Source: Pirellulales bacterium (GTDB lineage Bacteria > Planctomycetota > Planctomycetia > Pirellulales > JACPPG01). From it: a stretch of DNA of 64,000 bases. Shown here in pieces: positions 18,130 through 26,568 of this stretch; the first letter of the stretch is position 1; every line of letters begins with the position of its first letter. A model generated the notes under the pieces. The model saw nothing but the letters and a program-made list of their open reading frames with translations. It ran no database searches and was not told the DNA's origin. The position numbers and the translations under genes were made by a program. The stretch is taken from the NCBI GenBank assembly GCA_036499395.1, contig DASYDW010000121.1:1-64000 (forward strand), in the 5' to 3' direction.

Positions 18130-20880
18130 ATGGCTGGACCGACCATGCGCTCGCGATCCTCTCATTATGCGATCGCAGCGCTGGCGGTCGCCGCCGCCAC
18201 GCTGATCAGGTTCCTCCTCGACCCACTCGTTGGTGACCGGTTTCTATTACCGACCTATTTTGCAGCGATCGGCTTCGCCGCCTGGTATGCCGGCGTAAGG
18301 GTAGCCATCTTCGCGGCAATACTGAGCTATCTGGCGGCAGACTATTTTTTTATCCCACCGGATGCCGCACTCCCTCTTACGCACTGGGATGAGACAACTG
18401 TCAACGCCTTTGTTGCCTTCATCGTCGTCACCGCCACCATTCTCATCCTCACGGAACTGTTGAATCGCGCCAATCGACGCGCTATCGGGGATCGTGAAAG
18501 GTTCCGCGTCACCCTGTCAAGCATCGGCGACGCGGTCATTGCCACCGGACCCGGTGAACGCATCACATTCATGAATGGCATCGCCACCGCCCTGACCGGA
18601 TGGCAAGCCGACGAAGCGATCGGGCGGCCGCTGAAAGAGGTGTTTCACATCATTCAGGAGAAGACTCGCCGCCCCGTCGAGAATCCGTGTGCCAAAGTTA
18701 TTCAGACTGGCGCCATCGTCGGTCTGGCCAATCATACTGTTCTCATTGCCAAGGATGGCACGGAACGGCCCATCGACGATAGCGCTGCCCCCATTTTCGA
18801 CGACCACGGCAAGGTGCAAGGCGTCATCCTTGTCTTTCGTGACGCCACCAAGCAGCGCCAGGCGGAAGAAGCACTGCAAAAGCTCGCCGACATCGTCGAA
18901 TACTCTGACGATGCCATCATCAGCAAACGAATCGATGGCACGATCACTAGCTGGAACGCTGCCGCCGAACGACTCTACGGCTACACCGCAGCCGAAGCTA
19001 TCGGTCAACACATTAGCCTCATCGTCCCTGCCGACTACCGGGCGGAACTCCAGGAAATTATGCAGCGGCTTTCTGCCGGTGAGCGAATCGAGCATTGGGA
19101 CACTGTCCGCCAACGCAAGGACGGTTCGCTGGTCGAGGTGTCACTGCGCATCTCTCCCATCAAGAACGCCGAAGGAGAAGTGGTTGGCGCTTCCAAGGTG
19201 GCTCGCGATATTAGCGCTCGGCGAAAGGAAGAAAACGCCGTTGAATTTTTGGCAGATTCCGGGCAGAAGTTGGCGGCGCTTGTGGACGAGCGGAGTGTGC
19301 AAGACCTGATTGCCAGCTTGCCCGTGCCGTATTTTGCGGACTGGTGCATCGTTTACCGCCTAATCGACGATGGACAGATCGAACCCGCGGCATATTATCA
19401 TCGCGATCCTGACAATAGCGCCGCCTTGCATGAATTGATCGCGGCTATTCCGTTGAGCTGGGACTCCATGGCGTCCGCTGCCAATGCCTTACGCAAAGAC
19501 GCCTCTCATCTCGTTGCCGATATCCCCCGATCACACTTAAACACCTTTTCGGCCAAACCGGCGGTCGGCGCCCTCTTTGACAAACTGCGCCCGCGCTCGG
19601 TGATCAGCGTGCCAATGCGGGCGCGAGATCATATCCTTGGCGTCATCACCTTCGTGAGGTCCGATGGGCGCGAAGCGTATCATGATGCCGACTGCCGTTT
19701 TGCCGAGAACATTGCCGGAAGAGCAGCGATCGCCATCGACAATGCCCAGCTATATCAGTCCGTTCAACAAGCCGTTGGCCAGCGTGACGAATTCCTGGCC
19801 ATGCTCGCCCATGAGCTGCGAAACCCTTTGGCCGCCATTCGCTACGCGACCGACCTCGCCCGCATGCCGGCACAAGAATACAACCCGCACCTGTTTGACA
19901 TCGTCGAACGGCAGCTCGGCAACTTCTCACGCCTGATCGACGATCTTCTTGATGTATCCCGTGTCAGCCAGAACAAGATTTCGCTCCAGCTGGAAGATTC
20001 CGACGCCAAGATTATCGCCTCACGGGCTCTGGAAACGGCTCGTCCGGTTCTGTTGTTGAAAGGGCACCAAATCACCGTCGAGCTTACCGACGAGGAATTG
20101 CCGATTCATGTCGACGCGGTACGCACCGAGCAAATCGTGGTTAATCTCCTCACCAATGCCGCGAAGTACACACCCGACGGAGGACACGTGTGCCTTAGGG
20201 TACAAGCCGACCGAGAATGTGCCGTCACTAGCGTTTCCGATTCCGGTATCGGTATTGCGCCCGAAGTCTTGCCGCGCGTCTTCGATCTTTTCGCCCAGGC
20301 CGACCGGACCATCGATCGCACTGAGGGAGGCCTCGGCATCGGTTTGACCGTAGCCAGACGACTCGCGGAAATGCAGGGCGGGGTGCTTTCGGCGGCCAGT
20401 AAAGGACTCGGCAAAGGCTCCGAGTTCACCTTGCGGCTGCGCCTCACGACTCCGAAACCGTCGTCGGCGGTCGCCGCCAATCGAGCACAAGCGACAAGTC
20501 ATCAGCTACGCATCTTGGTCGTCGACGATAACCGTGACACCGCGACAACCGCCTCATTGCTCTTAAAGGCCAGCAAACATGAGGTGCGAGAAGCATACGA
20601 AGGTTATGCCGCACTTGAAACGTTCAAGGCCTTTAAGCCGGACGTGGCGTTGCTGGACTTGGGCCTTCCCGGACTGAATGGATTCGAGGTCGCCCAAAAG
20701 CTCCGCGAAGCTGGATTTTCTCGCGAGATCCTGATTGCGGTTTCTGGATACGGCCAACCGGAAGATCGTCGTCGATCACAGGAAGCTGGCTTCAATTACC
20801 ACCTTATCAAGCCTGTGCATCATGCGGACCTGATAAAAATCCTGAATACGATTGTCCCAGGTATTCGCGACGAGTCGTAA
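18130..20880 (+). CDS. Hybrid sensor histidine kinase (DUF4118, PAS-PAS, GAF, REC)
   Basis: A 916-residue hybrid kinase. It starts with a KdpD-like DUF4118 membrane region of four helices (about 10-115). PAS domains cover about 125-240 and 255-370, the second with GTITSWNAAAERLYGY. A GAF domain covers about 385-545. HisKA follows with phospho-accepting His561 in AHELRNPL, then an HATPase with NAAKY, DSGIGI and GLGIGL boxes. A receiver domain ends the protein with the acidic pair VVDDN, phospho-acceptor Asp843 in LLDLGLPG and the Lys of KPVHH. No DNA-binding regulator adjoins, so the output partner is elsewhere. Confidence 0.9.
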   Translation: MAGPTMRSRSSHYAIAALAVAAATLIRFLLDPLVGDRFLLPTYFAAIGFAAWYAGVRVAIFAAILSYLAADYFFIPPDAALPLTHWDETTVNAFVAFIVVTATILILTELLNRANRRAIGDRERFRVTLSSIGDAVIATGPGERITFMNGIATALTGWQADEAIGRPLKEVFHIIQEKTRRPVENPCAKVIQTGAIVGLANHTVLIAKDGTERPIDDSAAPIFDDHGKVQGVILVFRDATKQRQAEEALQKLADIVEYSDDAIISKRIDGTITSWNAAAERLYGYTAAEAIGQHISLIVPADYRAELQEIMQRLSAGERIEHWDTVRQRKDGSLVEVSLRISPIKNAEGEVVGASKVARDISARRKEENAVEFLADSGQKLAALVDERSVQDLIASLPVPYFADWCIVYRLIDDGQIEPAAYYHRDPDNSAALHELIAAIPLSWDSMASAANALRKDASHLVADIPRSHLNTFSAKPAVGALFDKLRPRSVISVPMRARDHILGVITFVRSDGREAYHDADCRFAENIAGRAAIAIDNAQLYQSVQQAVGQRDEFLAMLAHELRNPLAAIRYATDLARMPAQEYNPHLFDIVERQLGNFSRLIDDLLDVSRVSQNKISLQLEDSDAKIIASRALETARPVLLLKGHQITVELTDEELPIHVDAVRTEQIVVNLLTNAAKYTPDGGHVCLRVQADRECAVTSVSDSGIGIAPEVLPRVFDLFAQADRTIDRTEGGLGIGLTVARRLAEMQGGVLSAASKGLGKGSEFTLRLRLTTPKPSSAVAANRAQATSHQLRILVVDDNRDTATTASLLLKASKHEVREAYEGYAALETFKAFKPDVALLDLGLPGLNGFEVAQKLREAGFSREILIAVSGYGQPEDRRRSQEAGFNYHLIKPVHHADLIKILNTIVPGIRDES

Positions 20881-21177
20881 TCGTCCGTACGTTGTTGAAT
20901 GAAAGGCTCAATCCCAATCGGACGAGCATTTGCCGTGGTTGTCGGTCAAGTAGCCCAACTAACGACTTTTCTGGACGCCGGGCTCAGGACCGCAACGAAC
21001 GCGATACGGCAATTGAGCCCGGGCGCATTCTGTACCGCGGTACAGAATCGGTTTGAAACCGTGAGAATTCTCCATAAAATGTAGAGAGTTACGGCAAGCC
21101 TTCGGGAGGCGCGTCTGTTCCAAAAAACTCTGTTTTTGAGGGCTTTTTCACGCATTTCGCCGCCAATCGCTCACGCT
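20881..21177. other. Gap between kinase gene and tRNA fragment
   Basis: No convincing gene. A 61-codon frame at 20899-21084 has no family signature. Short direct and inverted patches (for example GGTACAGAATC near 21040) are the only structure. Such sequence is typical of an island edge. Confidence 0.3.
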
Positions 21178-21220
21178 ACTTCTAATCCGCAGGTTACAGG
21201 TTCGATTCCTGTCGGGCGTA
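21178..21220 (+). repeat. 3' half of a tRNA-Arg(TCT) gene: probable attachment-site remnant
   Basis: The sequence runs from the anticodon loop (C-T-TCT-A-A) through TCCGC, a complete T arm (ACAGG, TTCGATT, CCTGT) and the acceptor strand CGGGCGT plus discriminator A. The 5' half is absent: the bases before the loop cannot pair with TCCGC, and no ACGCCCG acceptor partner lies upstream. The identity starts at the anticodon arm, the usual tyrosine-recombinase crossover point. This fits the distal end of an element integrated in a tRNA-Arg gene on the plus strand to the left. Confidence 0.8.
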
Positions 21221-21311
21221 CTTCTGCACATCGATTCAGGCGCTAGATTTAAACACTGAACCAATGGGCTCGTCGATCTTTAGTGCGGTGGCCCGTTTCC
21301 CGCAGCGGCCT

Positions 21312-21545
21312 TTAACCGGCGATCTTCCGTTCCATCAGATGGCTCGCCCTCATCTCGATCATTTCCAACTCAGCAGCCACCTGTCTGCGGAACTGATCCA
21401 AGGCGAATTGCACAGCCTGCCGTTCATCTAACTCTGCGGGCACCCACAATTCGTTAGCGTGACGCTCGGCCAGTTCGTGCAGATTCAGCGGCCCCGGATT
21501 TTCGGTTGTCGTGCTGAATCGCATTTGTTGTCGCCAGCGAGCCAT
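21312..21545 (-). CDS. Small hypothetical protein
   Basis: A 77-residue, mostly helical protein (LHELAERHANELWVPAELDERQ, FRRQVAAELEMIEMR). The ATG at 21545 abuts a palindrome and has no ribosome-binding site, so the start could be leaderless or the downstream ATG at 21524. No family recognised. It is the first gene outside the proposed island. Confidence 0.4.
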   Translation of the reverse strand: MARWRQQMRFSTTTENPGPLNLHELAERHANELWVPAELDERQAVQFALDQFRRQVAAELEMIEMRASHLMERKIAG

Positions 21546-21560
21546 GTATACATTTGTACA
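21545..21560. promoter_or_regulatory. TGTA-N8-TACA palindrome
   Basis: TGTATACATTTGTACA is an inverted pair of TGTA/TACA half-sites directly at the start of the small gene. It may be an operator; the regulator is unknown. Confidence 0.3.
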
Positions 21561-21692
21561 CTATTCACTGGTGCCGTCAAGAGGATCCCAAAAAATACGT
21601 CCGTGCTGGAAAAATGGCTGGTTGGCCTGACCGTGCTCGCGAAAGAAGAACAAGTCCGACAATTAGCCGAGCAGAGCGATCAGGGACACCGC

Positions 21693-22400
21693 TTAGTCGA
21701 CCGCCTTTACTTCGGGGATTCGCCACGTGCCGTCGATAATCGACGGCGACGATTCCTTCGGCCAGTAGAGTCGCATCATCAGAATGAACTTATCCACCGG
21801 AGCGGGCAGCCGGTTCGATTCCTTGTCCGCGCCCGGGCTTTCGTTCTGAACGTACAAGTCCACACATCCATCCGCGTTTGACTTCAAGTTCTGGCGCGCG
21901 CTGATGCTCTGTCGATTGATGGGATTTTGCACGAAGAGATAGTTTTTGTCGTACATGGTCAGCGACCAGAAACCCTCCACCGGCGGAAGTTGGCCCTTCG
22001 CGAAATGCATCACATATTTCTTCTGGCCTTAATAGGACTCGAGCGCATTCGGCCCTTCGGACGTCGGATAAACGGCGTCCTGCGGCCGGTTGGCGCCAAG
22101 GCCGATCGCCGTGATGAGCGCGCGTTGAATGTAATTGGTGCCGTACAGGCCGGTCTTAGTGGTGAATAGCCAGCCGTACTCCAGCTTCATATCGCGATCT
22201 ACGATTCCCTCCTTCATCCATAGCATGATCTTCTCGTTGGCAATCTTGGGAACCAGCGAGAACTCCTCTTTCTCGAGCTTGCTCAACTTGCTGCTGTCGA
22301 ACGGCTGGCCGGGCACGATGCCGAGCACCCAAGGCTCGTGCCCCACATCCAGCCAGGCGGTTGTATAGAGCGTGTCGGCATTCGGCGCAGCGGTTGCGAT
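21693..22400 (-). pseudogene. Broken DUF1254/DUF1214 protein gene
   Basis: Read leftward, the frame gives NADTLYTTAWLDVGHEPWVL, the DUF1254 signature. It then jumps straight to GIVPGQPFD, which in intact members comes much later, so an internal segment is missing. The frame continues through the linker and hits an in-frame TAA at 22029-22031, after which GQKKY and the DUF1214 part (FAKGQLPPVEGFWSLTMYD, QNPINRQSI, DGTWRIPEV) follow in the same frame. The N-terminus is absent too. Deletion, nonsense and truncation make it non-functional. Confidence 0.85.
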
Positions 22401-23808
22401 GCCTGCCGTAGAGCAGCAGGCTCAATCCGCAGACGGCCCCCGCGCCCGCCAGTGCTACGCTCGCCGGCTCGGGCACCGATAGTGCGCTGGCAGACGCGTT
22501 GCTGCTGTTTCGTAACCAGTTCGACGCCGCGAGGGCCATGTCTTGACCATTGACGATGCCATCATGGTTGAGGTCTCCCGTCATTCCGCTGCCCGAGCGC
22601 AGCCAATTGCTGGCCATCAAAGCGATGTCCTGCCCGTTGACGATACCGTCGAAGTTAGCGTCCCCGGGAAGCTGCACGCCCGAGGTGTGCGGTTGCAATA
22701 CGGACATTACCGGCCGATCAGCCTGGCTAGCAGTTCCCAGCTTCGTCGGCTCAGCGGTAAACAGATAGTTTTGCCACCACGGCCCCGCCGCCCACCATGT
22801 CCAGCCGAGCCACGAATTGCTGTGGGCCTCGACGTAATTCAACATGTTGTTGAGCGCCTCGTCGCCAATTTGATTCGCGGCGGTACCAATCGTCGAATTG
22901 GCGACGGCGAACTCTCCCAAGAAGCCCTTTAAGTTGTGTGCCTCTAGCCATTGCGTAAAACTCGTCAATCGTTCGACGCCGATCATCGGATCGTTGTTCG
23001 TGATCTTAGCCGTAGTGCCAGAGCCATCAGGGTCGAGATATTGATGCGCCTCGATGGCGAAATTGTTGCCGGGGTCCACGATCTTGAGCATGGCGGTCGC
23101 GTTCGGGGTGCCGTACCAGTTGTCGCTCCACGAATCGGCATTCGTCCAGGCGTTGCCAGGCACCAGCACCAGGTTCTGCGCGCCGGCGCTGCGGATGGCC
23201 GCGATCGCGGTATTAGCCGCCGTGACCCACTGCTCGGTCGGCATGGAATTCGGTTCGGTCATCAGGCCAAAGATGACGTGCGGATTGTCCTTGTAATCGG
23301 CCGCCAGGCGCGACCATAGATTCGCAAATGCCGAATCTGGCACGTCGGCGCTGCCGATCAGCCCTTGCGCCGATTCCTCCATGTTGTTGGGGTCGGGATA
23401 ATATCGCGCGAAGTTATGCGGATCGATAATCACGTTCGCCCCATGGCTGGTGGCGTACGTGATGAAACTATTGAAACGCGCAAACTCGGCGCTATCGAAC
23501 GCGCCGTTCAAAGTCGGCTGCAGGCGCTCCCAACGGAATGGCAGGCGCAACGTGTTCATCCCCTCGCTGAGAAAGTAATCCACCTCTTTGGAATTGGGAT
23601 AGATGTAGTCGTCGTCGTACGTGCCGAGGTCCGTAGGAGTCGGCGCACTGCCGAATTCAGCGCCCGCTAGACTCACGCCGGTGTAGAGGAGGTCGCTGCC
23701 ATTGGCCCCTTTACCGGCCAGACCAATAATCGCAGCAACCCAAACAATCGACGCGTGCAGCGGCCGAGTGCCGCGCAAGAATTTGAAACAGATTCTGCAA
23801 GACTTCAT
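22156..23808 (-). CDS. Secreted GH5-type glycoside hydrolase with dockerin and PEP-CTERM tail
   Basis: A probable endo-beta-glucanase. The signal peptide (about 1-37) is followed by a GH5 TIM barrel with acid/base Glu185 in MTEPN and nucleophile Glu299 in LGEFAV. Two dockerin-type calcium loops are at about 382-432 (GDANFDGIVNGQD and GDLNHDGIVNGQD). A VPEP sorting motif at about 445, a hydrophobic helix and Arg-rich YGRHR end the true protein near residue 470 (about 22400). The remaining 80 residues are an out-of-frame reading of the DUF1254 pseudogene: the original stop codon has been lost at the junction. Confidence 0.8.
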   Translation of the reverse strand: MKSCRICFKFLRGTRPLHASIVWVAAIIGLAGKGANGSDLLYTGVSLAGAEFGSAPTPTDLGTYDDDYIYPNSKEVDYFLSEGMNTLRLPFRWERLQPTLNGAFDSAEFARFNSFITYATSHGANVIIDPHNFARYYPDPNNMEESAQGLIGSADVPDSAFANLWSRLAADYKDNPHVIFGLMTEPNSMPTEQWVTAANTAIAAIRSAGAQNLVLVPGNAWTNADSWSDNWYGTPNATAMLKIVDPGNNFAIEAHQYLDPDGSGTTAKITNNDPMIGVERLTSFTQWLEAHNLKGFLGEFAVANSTIGTAANQIGDEALNNMLNYVEAHSNSWLGWTWWAAGPWWQNYLFTAEPTKLGTASQADRPVMSVLQPHTSGVQLPGDANFDGIVNGQDIALMASNWLRSGSGMTGDLNHDGIVNGQDMALAASNWLRNSSNASASALSVPEPASVALAGAGAVCGLSLLLYGRHRNRCAECRHALYNRLAGCGARALGARHRARPAVRQQQVEQARERGVLAGSQDCQREDHAMDEGGNRRSRYEAGVRLAIHH

Positions 23809-24002
23809 TTCGTGGTGTGCTTTGCGCTATTGCCACCTGTAAGTCGGTGCATCCTGCGCGCTCGGATCCTGGCTGGCCCAGTGCGGCTATCATAGCTGCA
23901 TCGCAGCGCAAGATCGCTAAACGGCGCATTCACTGCCAGTTCAGTGCGCGTTAGCAAACGCACTGCGTGTGGGCTGCAGAGAATTTCAGCAGGCGCGGGG
24001 AA

Positions 24003-25544
24003 TTATTGTTCCGGTGACGCGCCGCCCTTTAAGCCACGCGCCACCACAGCTCGCTCGACACCGTCGATCACGAGTTGCAGGACGACGGCGAGCAACGCCG
24101 CGGGAATCGCTCCGGCCAAGATCAGCTTCAGATCATTCAGTCGAATGCCGCGCAAGATAGGCTGCCCTAGCCCGCCCGCTCCGATGATGGCGCCCAAGGT
24201 CGCAAATCCAACGTTCTGTACCGCGGCCGTGCGAATGCCAGCCAACATGACTGGAAGGGCCATCGGCAGTTCGATTTCGGCCAACTTTGCTGCTGGACTC
24301 AGGCCCAACACCGTCGCCGACTCGATCGTGCCGCGCGGAATTCCTTCCAAACCTGTGATGGTGTTTCGTACGATCGGAAATAAACAATAGGCCATTAGCG
24401 CGACGACGGCAGTTACCGATCCCTCGCCGATGCTGGGATAGCCAAGGGCGCCGATCACCGGCATGAGCAAGACCAACAGCGCGAGCGCGGGAATCGTTTG
24501 CAAAAGCCCGACGGCGGCCAGCACGACACGGCCAGCTCCTCGATAGCGCTGGCAAAAGATGCCTAATGCCGTGCCCACCACTATGGCCGGCAGCAACGAA
24601 CGACGCACCAGGTCGAGGTGTTCACCGACGTGCTTTAGGATGACACGGCTCAACGAGTCTGCTTTCGGCTCTGTCTTCAGTCCCATTTGCGTGCGCAAGA
24701 AGCCCGCCGCGGCCTGTGACTCTGACTGGTCCCCGGACTCGACGGCGTCGTTTAGTTCACGCATTTTTTGCTCAGAGATATTCCCTTCGAGCTTTTGGAT
24801 GCACTCGAGAAATCCCGGTTGATGCTCGGCCGTGTCAATTCGATAGAGCCACACCGCGTCGTAGCCAGGAAAGAACTTCAGGTCGTCTTCCAGCAATATC
24901 AAATCGTTGCGATGCACCATCGCGTCGGTGGAATAGACGTCGGTCACATCGATTTCGCCTGCCAGAAGCTGCGGATAGGCAATATCGTGATCGACTCCGA
25001 CAACATTTTGCTGCGGCAGGTCATAGTGCCGCACGAGCGCACGCCACCCATCGCCGCGGTCGAGAAACTCATGCGTCAACGCCAGCCGCAACTCAGGCAA
25101 CCTCCGAAGATCCGAGAGTTTCTTAATCGCCAACTCCTCGGCGCGTTTCCTGGTGAGCGCGAGCGCATAGGTATTACTGAATCCCAAGGAAGCAGAAATC
25201 CCGACGCCTTCCGCGCGAAGCTCTTGCCGCATGGCTTCGTCATCGCGCACCGCTTTTCCTGCCAGGATTTCTTGAACGATTGTTCCCGTGTATTCCGGAT
25301 AAGCGTCGATCTCGCCCGACCTAAGCGCCTGAAACACAATCTGCGTGCCACCAAATTCGCGGTAGTGAGCCGCGGTCAGGCCAGCATCTTCGCTCAACAG
25401 TCTCAGCATCTCTCCCAGAATTACCGACTCGGTGAACTTCTTCGAGCCGATGCGTACTGTCGCCTGGCGGTGGGGTAAGGGCGCGAGCCCCGCGACCAGC
25501 AGCGCGATGCAGAGTGCTCCCCATTTTAATATCGCTGCGTTCAT
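24003..25544 (-). CDS. Fused substrate-binding/permease ABC protein, OpuC/EgtU type
   Basis: A 513-residue fusion. A membrane helix or signal (about 5-22) precedes a glycine-betaine/choline-type binding domain (about 28-300) with VRIGSKKFTESVILGEM and AYPEYTGTIVQEIL. A permease domain of five to six helices follows (about 310-505), with GLLQTIPALALLVLLMP and the coupling-helix region ELPMALPVMLAGIRTAAVQNVG. The family imports quaternary amines; its EgtU branch imports ergothioneine. The start overlaps the ATPase gene by four bases (ATGA). Adjacent egtBD genes suggest ergothioneine or hercynine as substrate, which is inference. Confidence 0.8.
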   Translation of the reverse strand: MNAAILKWGALCIALLVAGLAPLPHRQATVRIGSKKFTESVILGEMLRLLSEDAGLTAAHYREFGGTQIVFQALRSGEIDAYPEYTGTIVQEILAGKAVRDDEAMRQELRAEGVGISASLGFSNTYALALTRKRAEELAIKKLSDLRRLPELRLALTHEFLDRGDGWRALVRHYDLPQQNVVGVDHDIAYPQLLAGEIDVTDVYSTDAMVHRNDLILLEDDLKFFPGYDAVWLYRIDTAEHQPGFLECIQKLEGNISEQKMRELNDAVESGDQSESQAAAGFLRTQMGLKTEPKADSLSRVILKHVGEHLDLVRRSLLPAIVVGTALGIFCQRYRGAGRVVLAAVGLLQTIPALALLVLLMPVIGALGYPSIGEGSVTAVVALMAYCLFPIVRNTITGLEGIPRGTIESATVLGLSPAAKLAEIELPMALPVMLAGIRTAAVQNVGFATLGAIIGAGGLGQPILRGIRLNDLKLILAGAIPAALLAVVLQLVIDGVERAVVARGLKGGASPEQ

Positions 25545-26272
25545 CGTTTGGCGACGATCTGCGAATTGACGAATTCGCTCACGAAGTCATTGGCCGGAGC
25601 GTCCACAATACTAGCGAACTCCCCCTGTTGAACAATTCGCCCGTTCTCGAGCACACACACCCGATCGGCAAACCAGCTTGCCTCGACCAGATCGTGCGTA
25701 ACCAGCAGCACCGTAGCACGCGTGCGCTCGAACACAACTTTCAAATCGCGCTGCAGTCCAGCACGGATCATTGGATCGAGCGCTCCCAGTGCCTCGTCAA
25801 GCAACAGTAATTGTGGGCTCAAGAAAAGCGCGCGCATAAGGCTCACTCGCTGTCGCTGCCCTCCCGATAGTTCATTGGGATAGCGCTTCAGAGCATCCGC
25901 AGGAAATCGCGTCATCTCGACCAATTCGGCCAATCGCTCTGCGCACCGCTCGCGGGACCACCTGTGATGGCGAGCCATGAGGGTCGCATTAGCCTCGGCC
26001 GTTAGATGTGGAAACAAGCCCCCCTCTTGAATCACATAACCGAGTCGCCGTCGCACCTCGGGCAGAGTGCGCTCGCTCAGTTCTAAATCGTCGACGACAA
26101 TTTGCCCCGTCGTGGCCTGCACCAGTCCCGCGACCATGCGCAGAATCGTCGTCTTCCCGCAACCGCTGGGGCCCAGCAGCACGAGAACCTCGCCCGATTC
26201 CACGGCCAAATCGAACGGAGGTACAACGGTTTTATTTCCGTAGGCTTTCGAAACTCCCGAAAATCGCAACAT
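25541..26272 (-). CDS. ABC transporter ATP-binding protein
   Basis: The 243-residue ATPase of the adjacent importer. It has the Walker A GPSGCGKTT (about 33-41), Q-loop YVIQEGGLFPHLT, signature NELSGGQRQRVSLMRAL, Walker B LLLLDEALGALD and the switch His in LLVTHDLVEA. The aromatic-rich Q-loop region is of the OpuCA/ProV type, but the C-terminal CBS domains of osmoregulated ProV/OpuA are missing. That argues against simple osmotic gating. Divergently transcribed from egtB. Confidence 0.85.
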   Translation of the reverse strand: MLRFSGVSKAYGNKTVVPPFDLAVESGEVLVLLGPSGCGKTTILRMVAGLVQATTGQIVVDDLELSERTLPEVRRRLGYVIQEGGLFPHLTAEANATLMARHHRWSRERCAERLAELVEMTRFPADALKRYPNELSGGQRQRVSLMRALFLSPQLLLLDEALGALDPMIRAGLQRDLKVVFERTRATVLLVTHDLVEASWFADRVCVLENGRIVQQGEFASIVDAPANDFVSEFVNSQIVAKR

Positions 26273-26447
26273 GCTCGCACCTGCGCGATATGCGTCAGAT
26301 CCGCGGTAGGACTACACGACACTTAGCAGCGAAGAATTGCAACATTAGGGGTAGTTCCGGTCCGGAGTCTGGTCTGTTATAGCGAGCGCCGGCGGGTATG
26401 TCGTACATCTGATTCGGATATTATACCGCTCGAGGCTTCAGGACATC

Positions 26448-26487
26448 GCACTTTGGTATCAAGTTTGCAGGCCTGATACCCGAGTGC
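26448..26487. promoter_or_regulatory. Dyad symmetry in the egt divergent promoter region
   Basis: GCACT-TT-GGTATCA, a 12-base loop, then TGATACC-CG-AGTGC: 5 + 7 paired bases around a 2x2 mismatch. It lies about 80 bases before egtB and 175 before the ABC genes. It could be an operator read by both units or an RNA hairpin in the egtB leader. Confidence 0.5.
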
Positions 26488-26568
26488 AATGGCCCGGCTC
26501 GCAGGTTCTAATCTTTGCGGGTTCTCGTACCGGAATTCGTCAGACTGTCGCACGCCGTGGAGAGCATA

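Noticed and set aside
21178-21220. Complete tRNA-Arg gene
   Set aside because: The 5' acceptor strand, D arm and 5' anticodon stem are missing, so only a fragment is called.
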